A stretch of DNA of 64,000 bases from Mantis religiosa (taxonomy: Eukaryota; Arthropoda; Insecta; Mantodea; Mantidae). The notes under the pieces were generated by a model. The model worked only from the letters and a program-made list of their open reading frames with translations. It had not been told where the DNA came from and searched no databases. Below, piece by piece: positions 1 through 8,960 of the stretch. The position numbers were made by a program, and so were the translations under genes. The stretch's first letter is position 1, and each line of letters starts with the position of its first letter. The stretch covers positions 50,545,593-50,609,592 of the forward strand of contig CM060947.1 of NCBI GenBank assembly GCA_030765055.1. The letters run 5' to 3'.

Positions 1-157
1 TCGATATACACTGAACTTATTAGGAAACATGACAGTTGAATTAAAATTCTTCAAGAACTTTTAATAACATTCTGTTATGAAATGTCTTAGCTTACATTTC
101 CGCAAATCTGTTTCCTCTGTGATTCCATAAAGAAACTTGAATAGGTGGGAATGCTTT
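1..157. other. No feature recognised
   Basis: AT-rich sequence with no reading frame, repeat boundary or RNA-like structure that I can support. Confidence 0.5.
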
Positions 158-1290
158 GAGGGACCGAGAAGGATGGCTCAGACGATTTCGTCTTTGGCCC
201 GCATTCGGGAGGCCCGGGTTCGATTCTCGTGGCCGACCTACCTGACCCATGGTTTCTTCGGGGATTTCCCTGATCGCTAGGTGAATGCTGGGTAGGTTAA
301 TTGCATCCCCCGAATTTCCTGTCCCTCCACTTCATCTCCATTGTCATTTCATATAGTCTTACACCGGGTGGTCTTTTTCAGGGTAGCAGTGTAGGCGGGA
401 GTCTCGGTGGTGAATGGTGCGATGATATGCTCTGAGGAAAACTACTTCCTCCTCCGGTAGGTCGGTTGCCGGCCTCCGCTCCTTTGCTAGGACCATTTCG
501 CGACCGCCAGCCAGGTCTCGTAGGGGAGGGGATCCCTGCCCTTCAGCTTTGGACCCTTAGCACTCGTGGTACCTCTGACGTTACTAGAGGAACCTGGAGC
601 CGAACATTCGAGCCCCTTCCTCTGGGAGTTGTTCGGATTGGGGTTGATCTCGATGGAACAGTGGTTCCCGATACCCGTGGGTGATCGGGTACGTCTCCGG
701 ACGGGGTTGAGGGAAGCCATTAATATTCCCAGGTACTAGCCTGCTAAGCTAGTAGAAGGCATGCTAGATCGCCAGGTGGCCCCACCGAGGTCATATCGGT
801 AGCCTTCATCTTTTGGTGTTGGCGCCCGTAAGTGGCGTATCCACTTCCATCCCGTCTTGTGTACTCGGACCAGATGGAGGGGGGCTGTTAGTAACCTAGG
901 CCTTGTCCTTTGGAAAGCCCCGCGGAGGATGCCGGGCGCCCTTTGGGACAGCTCGGATACTCCCTGGTTGAAAGAGGCCCGGGTCTTTGTCCTATGGTTT
1001 CAGGACTAATGGGAGTAAAACCTCTGGACTCATCAACAAGAACCGCCAGCCAGGGACCTTTGGTGCTCGGCTGCTGGGCTCGCTGCTGTCCAGCTATTGG
1101 GGGGCGAGTTCGTTGTCATGGCCTGTCGGGAGAAGTCTCTATCCAAGTAAACCGTACGGCCCTGCCTCTTACTGTCGTGGCTCCTTAGGTCGGCCGCCCT
1201 CTGGCTCCTTCGCCTCATCCTTCCTCCCAGGAACAATGGGCCCAGCATGGTGGCCTACGTGCCGAATCCCCTACGTAATGAAGTCCTAAT
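158..1290 (+). repeat. GC-rich repeat-like block with tRNA-like head
   Basis: This block is sharply more GC-rich than its surroundings. It opens at about 170-235 with a tRNA-like stretch: a box-A-like GGCTCAGACG and a box-B-like GGGTTCGATTCTC near 206-220. That pattern suggests a SINE head or a tRNA-derived promoter joined to a longer body. Short frames exist on both strands but overlap each other, lack protein features and look like by-products of base composition. I do not recognise the body; a LINE untranslated region or composite SINE are the main options. No target duplication was identified. Confidence 0.4.
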
Positions 1291-1658
1291 CCCAATCCAA
1301 TGCTTTGAGAGAAGCAGTTCAAGTAGTCCAGAATGAGGAAAAAACTGAATGATCTCTTTGGTCCTGCAGCACGAAAATTAAAAAGAAAATGCAAGGAAGT
1401 GTAGGAAAATAATAGTGGATTTAACATAATGTGTAAAATTTCAAATGTGTTGGATGGTAACGTTAAGAAATTATTGATTTGAGTGTGAATGACATAGGCT
1501 TACATCTTGTGAAGTTGGGCGATCATTTTCGAAACTCAACATGCTTCTTCGTGACAGTCATCAATCTTTCCGAATGAAAAATTTGAGGAAGTTTGTTGTC
1601 GCGTACTGTAACTCTACAGCAGCCATTCAAATCTTTAAGAACATATTTTATTTGGAAA
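1291..1658. other. No feature recognised
   Basis: AT-rich spacer between the GC-rich block and the fold-back element. I see no gene or repeat boundary here. Confidence 0.4.
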
Positions 1659-1730
1659 TTAATTGTTCTTTCACAGTAACCGTGTGAAGGACGTACTATG
1701 AAAGGATAGAGCAAGAATGAAAAATTCAAT

Positions 1731-1804
1731 GCCATAGTCGGGATTTGAACCACGGATCTTCTGGTATCCGTCCAGCCGCTGTAAACCATTTGAGCTACTA
1801 TGGC
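1731..1804 (-). other. tRNA-like module in left arm of fold-back copy 1
   Basis: Read on the minus strand this starts GCCATAG and ends CTATGGC, a perfect 7-bp acceptor-type pair, with box-A-like and box-B-like (GGTTCAAATCC) sequences between. Its length is that of a tRNA. It is embedded in a repeat arm, so it is annotated as tRNA-like rather than as a working tRNA gene. Confidence 0.65.
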
Positions 1805-2045
1805 CAACGTGCCAACATGACATTAAATTCTCCAACTGACTCTTGTTTTTCCCTGTAAACCACTAGGAGTTCTTATAAACACATGAGACAACTACCTTAA
1901 TGGCGACTTTCTATGCTGTAAGTACTTTAAGGCCCGGGCTTTATAGTTCGGACCACTGTTAGGAACAATTAATGGAAATTAATTGTTCTTTCCCACTAGC
2001 CGTGTGTAGGACGCACTATGAAAGGGCCGTGTCGTTGGCACGTTG

Positions 2046-2118
2046 GCCATAGTAGCTCAATGGTTTAAAGCAGCTGGACGGAGACCAGAAGATCCGTGGT
2101 TCAAATCCCGGCTATGGC
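2046..2118 (+). other. tRNA-like module in right arm of fold-back copy 1
   Basis: The 73-nt module has GCCATAG pairing with CTATGGC (7 bp). A possible anticodon arm pairs CTGG with CCAG around the 7-nt loop ACGGAGA, which would place GGA at the anticodon. The T-loop-like TTCAAAT sits where expected, but only part of the T stem and D stem pair. The fold is good enough to suggest tRNA ancestry and an internal Pol III promoter, not good enough to call a functional tRNA. Confidence 0.6.
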
Positions 2119-2303
2119 ATTGAAGTTTTCAGTCTGGCTCTACCGTTTCATATTTTGTTTGTTTTGCACATATTCTTTACCTTTTAGCACATGTTTGTTT
2201 ATCATTTTATTACATAAAAATAAATATGCTCAAGGTTTTGGCACCTAAAATTCCGAACCCTATGTGCTGGTCACTAGAATACGACACTTCCTACAACTAT
2301 ATG

Positions 2304-2346
2304 TAGCATAGAGAATATAGCATAGAGAATATAGCATAGAGAATAT
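2304..2346. repeat. Short tandem repeat, about 14 bp x 3
   Basis: The unit AGCATAGAGAATAT is repeated three times in tandem. It is non-coding and AT-rich. Confidence 0.8.
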
Positions 2347-3001
2347 ACATTTTCCAATACGAGTAGATAATAATAAATGGTTTCTTATTACGGGACCAAA
2401 TAAAAAATAAACAAACCTCTTACATTTTTAAGTTAAAACAAAAGCCAGGCAGTTTCCCTGACGGCAGCACTTTTCCAGCACACTAAATCATAATGAAGGT
2501 TTCTGGTAGACGTAAAAACCAATCTGATAGAATTTACGAGTAAACTGCGCATCTTCCGAGAACAGTTTTTCGTTCGCCGATAATTCCGGTATCATAAAGT
2601 TTACGAGGCGGTGTATGCTGCGACAGGAACTCCAGACGTTCAAGTCTTATCTTGGGGTTATCGACTAATACTTGCATGACGTGGTGAAATATGGGTCACT
2701 TTAACGGTCACGCTACAAATACATATAACGGACCTTGGGTTCGGTTCCTCACGAGACTTTTCACGTTTCTACAGATAAAATGTACGAAAATGTATCGCTG
2801 AACTGTGGTAATAGAGGAGGATTTGTGTGGATGCAAGGGGAAACAAACATTCTGATATTCCTTCAAACGTTTCCTAAAACATATACAAACCTGAAGAGCT
2901 TCTTAACAGTTTCTAGCTTGACCACACGGCTGAAACCCACTCAAACCACCGGAGATTGGCTCAGAGAAACCGGGGAAAGATCGACTTATCAGTTGAAGTT
3001 A
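2347..3001. other. No feature recognised
   Basis: An open frame of 108 codons at 2735-3061 runs into the mariner end that follows and has no recognisable domain, so it is probably chance. Nothing else is supported. Confidence 0.4.
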
Positions 3002-3346
3002 CTAGGACTGTTCATAAAGAATGATCATAATTTTTTTTACGCTCATAATTTTTCGAACTAAAATTCAATCTTATTATATTCTGTTAGCCTATTGTGAAAC
3101 AAACACGCCGTAGTAGTTTCATTGTTGGTAGTCCTGGTTCTCGCCTGTCAGAGGCAGGCAAGTTCAGACATGTTCAGTATCACCTACCGCTGCAACGAAG
3201 GTAACATGCGGCTTTGAAATTCTGCTTTCTTCTCAACAAATCTTCAGTTGAGGCCTATACAATGTCACAGGAGGCCTATGGAGAGTCTGCTCGTCCCTAC
3301 AGCACAGCTCGAAGGTGTTTTAAATTGTCTAAAGAGGGGAGACTAT

Positions 3347-3981
3347 AAGAGATTATAAGAGTAAAATACCGGCTTCAGAAATGAAATTCTTGAGAAGTGT
3401 GAAAGGATGCACGAAGAGGGACTTAATAAGAAATGAAAATATAAGAGAAGAGCTGGACATTTTTAGTATGAATGATAGGCCAAAAGATCTCAAACAAAAA
3501 TGGAAGGAACATGTTGAAAGAATGCCAGATAATAGACTTACAAAACAAATATTACAGTATCATCCTAAAGGTAGGAGATCGGTGGGCAGACCCAGAAAAC
3601 GATGGCTGGATGACTTCGAAGGCGGAACAGGCACTTGATTTCCTATGCCATGAAGTGAAGAAGAAGAAGAAGAAGAAGAAGAAGAAGAAGAAGAAGAAGA
3701 AGAAGAAGAAGAAGAAGAAGAAGAAGAAGAAGAAGAAGAAGAAGAAGAAGAAGAAGAAGAAGAAGAAGAAGAAGAAGAAGAAGAAGAAGAAGAAGAAGAA
3801 GAAGAAGAAGAAGAAGAAGAAGAAGAAGAAGAAGAAGAAGAAGAAGAAGAAGAAGAAGAAGAAGAAGAAGAAGAAGAAGAAGAAGAAGAAGAAGAAGAAG
3901 AAGAAGAAGAAGAAGAAGAAGAAGAAGAAGAAGAAGAAGAAGAAGAAGAAGAAGAAGAAGAAGAAGAAGAAGAAGAAGAAG
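3347..3981 (+). mobile_element. 5'-truncated LINE fragment inserted in mariner copy A
   Basis: The fragment is bracketed by a perfect 15-bp target duplication, AAGAGGGGAGACTAT, at 3332-3346 and 3982-3996. It carries the C-terminus of a LINE ORF followed by a (GAA)n tail, the expected anatomy of a target-primed insertion truncated at its 5' end. Because it interrupts the mariner transposase, it is younger than that mariner copy. The same LINE C-terminal motif recurs at about 45.3-45.8 kb on the minus strand. Confidence 0.9.
3381..3638 (+). pseudogene. LINE ORF2 C-terminal remnant
   Basis: This 85-codon frame encodes the C-terminal tail typical of many endonuclease/reverse-transcriptase LINE proteins: a basic segment with WKEHVERMPDNR followed by GRRSVGRPRKRWLDDF. 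None of the reverse transcriptase domain is present because the copy is 5' truncated. The frame ends just before the (GAA)n tail. It is part of the insertion and not a host gene. The family (CR1/RTE-like versus another clade) cannot be fixed from this tail alone. Confidence 0.8.
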
Positions 3982-3984
3982 AAG
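3655..3984. repeat. (GAA)n microsatellite, about 330 bp
   Basis: An almost pure trinucleotide run forms the 3' tail of the LINE insertion, ending at the target duplication. All long poly-Lys, poly-Ser and poly-Leu frames here are artefacts of this run. Confidence 0.97.
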
Positions 3985-3996
3985 AGGGGAGACTAT

Positions 3997-4850
3997 CAAT
4001 TTCAAAGGAAGGTGGAACTGGTGCTCCAGTTACTGCTCTTACGGAAGAAAATATCAACACTGCTGCTGCCATTGTGAGAGAAGATCGACCAATTACCTTA
4101 AGATCACTTTCTGAAATACTGAACATTTCATTGGGTGGCACCCACACGTTGGTGACAGAAACATTACACATGAGACGTGTTTGTGCGCGATGGGTTCCAA
4201 GACTGTTGATTCCCGAACAAAAGGACATTCGCATGCAGGTCTACATTCAGTTGAAGTTCATATTAGAGGAAGATCCGGAGTTTCTTTCACACGTAATCAC
4301 TGCTGATGAAACGGCTACATCATTTTGATCTTGAGATCAAACAGCAAAGCTCAGTGTGGAAATCTCCTTCATCACCAACCCCTCAAAAGCAAAAGTGGTT
4401 GCTTCTGCTGGGAAAGTCATGGTTATCTCATTCTTTGGTATTTATGGAATGGTTTATCAGCATGTTGTACCTGTACACACATCAGTATCTAGACAATACT
4501 ACAGGGATGCCCTAAAAACATTGCAGGTTCATATCAGGCGTAAAAGACCACATTTCCTTGAAGCAGGCTGGATGCTGCACCACAATGCACTGCCGCATGT
4601 TGCCAATGTTGTTGCTGAATATCTTGCAAAAATAAACGTGAACTACATCCCTCACCCTCCCTATAGTCCGGATTTAGACCTTTGTCGAAGGCATTATCCA
4701 TTATCAGAAGCAGTGGTGAAGGTTGCGGAGGCGATTTTGAAGGATCTCTCATAAATGGTTTCCAGCATGTCTTTGAAGACTGGCAGGAACACTGGGACAA
4801 GTGCATCGCATTCAGGGGAGACTATTTTGAGAAGGACTATAAAATGTATG
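3997..4850 (+). pseudogene. Mariner transposase remnant (copy A)
   Basis: The downstream half of a mariner transposase can be followed over several frames. A helix-turn-helix-proximal region (about 4074-4200) leads into the RRVCARWVPRLL motif typical of mariner. The first catalytic Asp region ITADET lies at about 4300 and breaks into a frameshift and stop at 4326. The second catalytic block (LHHNALPH at about 4578) has lost its Asp: related copies read LHHDNARPH. A third region with PPYSPD follows near 4660, and the C-terminal WDKCI block sits in another frame at about 4790. It cannot encode an active enzyme. Confidence 0.85.
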
Positions 4851-4908
4851 AGGATGAGTAAAGGGACGTTGTGAAAAAAGTGATAATTCTTTATTGAACT
4901 GCTCTTAA

Positions 4909-5463
4909 TGACCACCCTCTGTCGGAAACAAGAGCAGGTTTCAAATTGCAAGCCTCTACTCCGTCTACCCAACATTTATTGACACACCCGAAGTCGTCTG
5001 TGACATGAATGAGAAAGACAAAGTATGACAAAATGAGAGGAGGACCGTGGTAGAAAACACCACTCCAGCATTCGTCTGGAAATTAATATGATGACCAAAA
5101 GGTATCGAATCACGGACGTCCCGAATGGACGTGGAGCCATTTTACCCGGTTAGTTTATCTCATATAAAACACTTCTGGGTGACACCCGAAAGAAGGGTTC
5201 ACATCCTATTAAATGAAGCTTATCCATATTTTCATATGTGAAACTCAGTACATAATATAAGTCAAGTTAAAAGTTTTTCCGATGAAGAGGTCGTTAGTTA
5301 ACTTCTGCGTTTAGGAAAAGACAGTCAGCTGTAAGTCAGTGTAGCTAAAGTAATTAGAAACACATGAATTAAATCGTAAATCGTCCTTCAGTTCAAGGTT
5401 CAGGTGCTTCAGAAATGAACGTATACAAAGTTCTGAAAAGTAGAAAAGTAATACAAATTCTTA
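4909..5463. other. No clear feature
   Basis: AT-rich sequence. A short stretch at about 5100-5150 faintly resembles a degenerate tRNA-derived repeat in reverse, but not enough to call. No coding sequence is seen. Confidence 0.35.
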
Positions 5464-5467
5464 GAAT
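5464..5467. repeat. Target site duplication of LTR element (left)
   Basis: GAAT immediately precedes the 5' LTR and is repeated at 11358-11361 immediately after the 3' LTR. A 4-bp duplication is usual for Ty3/gypsy-type integration. Confidence 0.8.
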
Positions 5468-5646
5468 TGAAACAGTTATTTTATGTTGTCCCCAAAGAGT
5501 TTCAAATATTGTATTATGTGAGGTTAAGTAGAGTGAGTCATGCACAGAGAAGCTATGTAAGTGGAAATGACGTCACAAAAGTGTTGAATAACAAACTTAT
5601 TTGTGATTGGTGTGATGCGTATATCGTAAAACGTGGACCAATCAGA

Positions 5647-5654
5647 TATAAAAG
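5647..5654 (+). promoter_or_regulatory. TATA box of 5' LTR
   Basis: TATAAAAG lies about ten bases after GGACCAATCAG, a CCAAT-type motif. The same arrangement is at 10719-10726 in the 3' LTR. Confidence 0.65.
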
Positions 5655-6051
5655 ATTTTACGTTGCCATGGAGGATATTCAAGATTCCTCTAGGGGGGTC
5701 GAGTTATTAGCGGAATGCTAATGTGTAAAAGAAGAGGAACTGGGGATTCTTCTCCTAACAGTCGCTGTGAACGGATGTAAAATTCTCTTCTTAAACGCCG
5801 TTGTGTGCGGGAGAATATAAGTCTATTCTCGTAACAATCATCGAGTATAACTAGATAATCTTTACATTAAATATCATCGCTAGAAGACACACAATTTAAT
5901 TATTATACACGGTAGTGAACAACCGTATAAAACTTTTGATTCTTGCACGCATCCAGATAAACGCGTCACATCAAGTGAATCTTGTGTAAGAATAGTGTTA
6001 TAAATGTTGTATCATACATTTTGTTCGAACTGGTGTTAATTGAAGTAAGGA

Positions 6052-6057
6052 AATAAA
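6052..6057 (+). promoter_or_regulatory. Poly(A) signal in LTR
   Basis: AATAAA lies downstream of the TATA box, as expected for the R/U5 region. The same sequence is present in the 3' LTR. Confidence 0.5.
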
Positions 6058-6288
6058 AGTTTCTACATTATTTAATACAGAGGAAAATGATTACTCATTT
6101 TACGTAAAATTTCCTTCCGCCGTACCACTCCTGTAAAAGAAGATATCTTGCTCAACCGACTGAAGCCACGCCGAGGTAAGCTGGGACTTCAAGAACCAAC
6201 AATTCCCACCCTGTTCCAAATGGTCACCTCAATGAGGGGCATAATTCGTCTTCCATCAATACGATACGACGTAAATCCTGCTCCAAAA

Positions 6289-6306
6289 TGGCGCCCAACG
6301 TGGGGC
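6289..6306 (+). promoter_or_regulatory. Primer binding site for tRNA-Lys(CUU)
   Basis: TGGCGCCCAACGTGGGGC is the exact complement of the 3' 18 nt (with CCA) of the conserved eukaryotic tRNA-Lys(CUU). The match extends five more bases to 6311. It starts three bases after the LTR end. It sets the site of minus-strand DNA priming and fixes the element's orientation. Confidence 0.9.
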
Positions 6307-6456
6307 TCGAATAGGCAGAAGGAGGATTACACCACAGGAGAATAAATAGTGTAATGGACAGGTAACTTTGATTCAAGAAAGAAGAAAAGTGAGTACGGAA
6401 AAATCTTAATAGATAATTAATAGAAAAAGTGACAAAATTATAATTTTCATTTTTTT

Positions 6457-8637
6457 ATGTTATTAAGAAATGGAAAAATATTACCTAAAATGGAAGGTAA
6501 AAAATTAACAGACAATAAGAATAAAAATGTTGGGGAAGGAGTGGAAAGACTAGTTAGTGATAAGAGAGCAGAAATACAAGAAGTCAGGGAAGTAGTGGAA
6601 GGAATGATTAGTGATGATGCAGGAACAAGTAGAACAGAAATTATGCAGAGTAAAGGTAATGAAATGATAATAGACAGGTTAGAGAAAATGATGAGTAATT
6701 TTGATGCTAAAATGGATAATTTAAGACAGGAAATAAAACAGAATTCAGAAAAGGTAGATCAAAATTCAGAAAAGGTAGATCAAAATTCAGAAAAGGTAGA
6801 TCAAAATTCAGAGAAGTTAGAAGCTAGGATAGATCAAGGTTTAGGTAACCTAAGAAATGAAATTGAGAAAGGAAGAGAAGAGTGTAGAGAAGGCATAAAA
6901 TCTTTAAAACAGAAAATAGAATCTCATGATGGAGAAATGTCTAAGTTAAAAGAGATGTTTCAGGAAATGAAAATAAGTCAGGAAAATGTAGTAAAAGATA
7001 TAAGAAGTGAATTGGCTAAGGAGTCAGAAATCCTTAAGCAACAACAGGTAGAATTTGTAGAAAAACAAAAAATAGAAATAGGGGAATTAGAGAATAGAAT
7101 AAGACAAGAAATAGATGTAGTCTTATTAGATAATTCACGGAAATACCATGAGGAAAATATTGAAATACAGAATAATTTTGTAAGAGAGGTAAATAGTATC
7201 AGAAATGATGTTAAACTAATGGCTACTGAGGTGCAAACACAACAAGATGAACTAAAAGTTAAATATGATGAAGTCAGTAAGTTGAATAGTGAAATGATTA
7301 CAAGAATAGATTTGGCACAGGAAAGTTTTGAGAGAGAGAAAGAAAACATTAGCAAGCTGAATCAAGTTGTGATTGCATTACAGGCAAGCAAAATTTCTGA
7401 GAACCAGAGGGTAATAAAATCTAAGAATATTACATGTATTGACTTACCTGGTAATTCAGGTAATATTGTACAAAACTTAGAGAATTATTTGGAGAGTCAC
7501 GATACAGAATCTTTGTCACCTGATTGTGAAGTAAATGGTAATAGACAAATACAAAACATGCACACACATACACAGTTACACAGTCAAGGTAACACAAATT
7601 GTACAAATTATTTGTTGCATGACATAAGTCCACCTACTTTCGAAGAAGAATCGGGAGACAATCCCAAAATATTTCTAAAGGAATTAGAAGAATATTTTAA
7701 AATTAAAAAGATTCCAAATGAATTTAGGATGATGATTGTTAAAAGGTGTTTGAAGAAAAATGCTTTAGAATGGCTGAGGTTAACACTAGCATCACATGAA
7801 ACGTATAGTATGTTTAGGAATGTGTTTATAAATAGGTTCTGGGGTCCAGAAAGACAGAGAAGAATTAAAGTCGAACTGGCCACTGGTAAATTCGAGTTCA
7901 AGAAGGGTGTGTCCATGACTGAATATTTCCTAAAACTTGCTAACAAAAGTAAACTTGTGAATCCACATATGTCAGAAACTGAGATCGTGAATATGCTAAT
8001 ACGACATTATCCACCACACATTAGAAACCACCTAATTGTGGCTAAGCCCGTCGACTTTACTGATATGATTGAGTTATTATCAGAATTTGAGGCTCATAAC
8101 CTTAATTCTGATTCTACTCATGGTCAAGTTGATCCTGACAAGACTCATATAGAACAAAAGCAAGTAAATAGACAGGAAGTAAGACCAACATTCAGGGAAA
8201 ATCACAACCATACTAACCAAAACCAAAATAGTTTTAACCAAAATTGGGGCGGGGCACGTTCAAGAGACAACTATGAACGAAGAGAGTACAACCCCAGAAA
8301 GACATATGAATCGGTAGTGCCAGGTATAGGAAGGAGAATTCCAAATACTCCTAGGAGGAATTATAATAATGACCAACCTGTGGGAAATGTGAGGAGTAAT
8401 CAGGTGAATCAACTGAGGTTTTACAGGGGAAATAACTTAAGAACGGGTTATCAAAGTAGAGGAAGAGGAACTAGCATCGAAGACTCTTCATTAAGAGATT
8501 TTGGGGGTCCTAGGTTTGAAAGGGCAGACAATAACCTAGAAAGGACACCGACTCAGGGAATAGAAGGAGAAATAAATAACGGTAGTACCAACCCAACTGC
8601 TAGTGTAACTACCGACCGCACTAATGCGGAAAACTGA
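6457..8637 (+). CDS. Gag-like protein with long coiled coil
   Basis: The 726-codon frame starts at the first ATG after the leader. Roughly residues 20-310 are a charged, heptad-like coiled coil, including a perfect or near-perfect seven-residue repeat (NSEKVDQ-type, four units) around residues 95-122. Residues about 385-550 match the retrotransposon gag/capsid type, with the W-L-R-L and F-x-x-R-F-W-G features and a helical C-terminal part. The tail, about 560-726, is rich in Asn, Gln and Arg and has no CCHC zinc knuckle, so RNA binding may depend on basic RG/RN-rich sequence. The protein should form the particle shell. The frame is intact although pol is damaged. The long N-terminal coiled coil is larger than in textbook gypsy Gag. 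Confidence 0.88.
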   Translation: MLLRNGKILPKMEGKKLTDNKNKNVGEGVERLVSDKRAEIQEVREVVEGMISDDAGTSRTEIMQSKGNEMIIDRLEKMMSNFDAKMDNLRQEIKQNSEKVDQNSEKVDQNSEKVDQNSEKLEARIDQGLGNLRNEIEKGREECREGIKSLKQKIESHDGEMSKLKEMFQEMKISQENVVKDIRSELAKESEILKQQQVEFVEKQKIEIGELENRIRQEIDVVLLDNSRKYHEENIEIQNNFVREVNSIRNDVKLMATEVQTQQDELKVKYDEVSKLNSEMITRIDLAQESFEREKENISKLNQVVIALQASKISENQRVIKSKNITCIDLPGNSGNIVQNLENYLESHDTESLSPDCEVNGNRQIQNMHTHTQLHSQGNTNCTNYLLHDISPPTFEEESGDNPKIFLKELEEYFKIKKIPNEFRMMIVKRCLKKNALEWLRLTLASHETYSMFRNVFINRFWGPERQRRIKVELATGKFEFKKGVSMTEYFLKLANKSKLVNPHMSETEIVNMLIRHYPPHIRNHLIVAKPVDFTDMIELLSEFEAHNLNSDSTHGQVDPDKTHIEQKQVNRQEVRPTFRENHNHTNQNQNSFNQNWGGARSRDNYERREYNPRKTYESVVPGIGRRIPNTPRRNYNNDQPVGNVRSNQVNQLRFYRGNNLRTGYQSRGRGTSIEDSSLRDFGGPRFERADNNLERTPTQGIEGEINNGSTNPTASVTTDRTNAEN

Positions 8638-8960
8638 GTACCAAATCATTTTGTGCCTTGGAAAGTGGTTCGGTAGAAATGACACAGGGCAAAATCAAAA
8701 TTCAAAATTTACCAGAAGATAAGCTCACTCTCTTCAGAAGTAAAGATCGGGAATTAGTAAATCCACCTCAGATTAACCTTCGTATAGGCGATAGCGAATA
8801 TAAAGTATTGATAGACACAGGAGCTAGTTCATCAGTAATAAGTGAGAACTTATTCAAGGAATTACTATCCAAGTTTAGGATTGAATATTTAAACGTGTGT
8901 AATGTATACTGTAGCACAGCTATTGGGAAAAGAAAGATAAAGTTAAATATCAAGCGTTAA
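8625..8960 (+). pseudogene. Retropepsin-like protease part of pol
   Basis: The frame is -1 relative to gag and is open from 8625, overlapping the end of gag by about a dozen bases. It contains the aspartic protease active site LIDTGASSSVIS (about 8808-8843), which cuts Gag and Pol in the particle. A frameshift near 8935-8950 ends it; the continuation, including the protease C-terminal block with IIIGNDVL at about 9028-9050, is in the next frame. If the shift is real in the genome, the protease is not made whole. A sequencing error is possible. Confidence 0.8.

Larger units (their letters stand above)
1659..2151. mobile_element. Fold-back element with tRNA-like inverted arms, copy 1
   Basis: Two copies of the same arm face each other around a non-coding core. 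The left arm (1659-1815) reads inward on the minus strand and the right arm (about 2036-2151) on the plus strand. Each arm holds a tRNA-like module (1731-1804 minus, 2046-2118 plus). A partial direct repeat of the outer end (TTAATTGTTCTTTC) recurs near 1978, showing internal rearrangement. There is no transposase frame, so this is non-autonomous. The core (conserved in the 15.8-kb and 55-kb copies) contains the string GTAAGTACTTTAAGGCCCGG. Which superfamily mobilises it is unknown. Confidence 0.7.
3002..4908 (+). mobile_element. Mariner element (copy A), split by a LINE fragment
   Basis: The left end at TA/CTAGGACTGTTCATAAAG and the right end near 4877-4908 match, in inverted orientation, the ends of the mariner copies at 38528-39440 and 50876-51781. 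The transposase lies on the plus strand and is broken by the LINE insertion at 3347-3981 as well as by a stop and frameshifts. Without the insert the element is about 1.27 kb, the usual mariner length. Copies B and C are internal-deletion relatives of this longer form. Confidence 0.85.
5468..6285 (+). repeat. 5' LTR
   Basis: It begins TG and ends CA and is 818 bp. It matches the copy at 10540-11357 with five substitutions that I could count. A CCAAT-type sequence is followed by TATAAAAG at 5647-5654, the probable Pol II promoter, and AATAAA at 6052-6057 is the likely poly(A) signal. The short frames inside the LTR are not supported as genes. Confidence 0.95.

Noticed and set aside
487..1248. 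Overlapping short frames in the GC-rich block
   Set aside because: Multiple overlapping frames on both strands without domains are expected in GC-rich non-coding DNA.
3472..4234. Long frames of poly-Lys, poly-Ser and poly-Leu
   Set aside because: They are translations of the (GAA)n run on both strands, with no independent coding signal.
5467..5721. Frame inside the LTR (and its twin at 10581-10793)
   Set aside because: Lies across the LTR promoter region, starts at a non-ATG codon or mid-frame, and has no domain.
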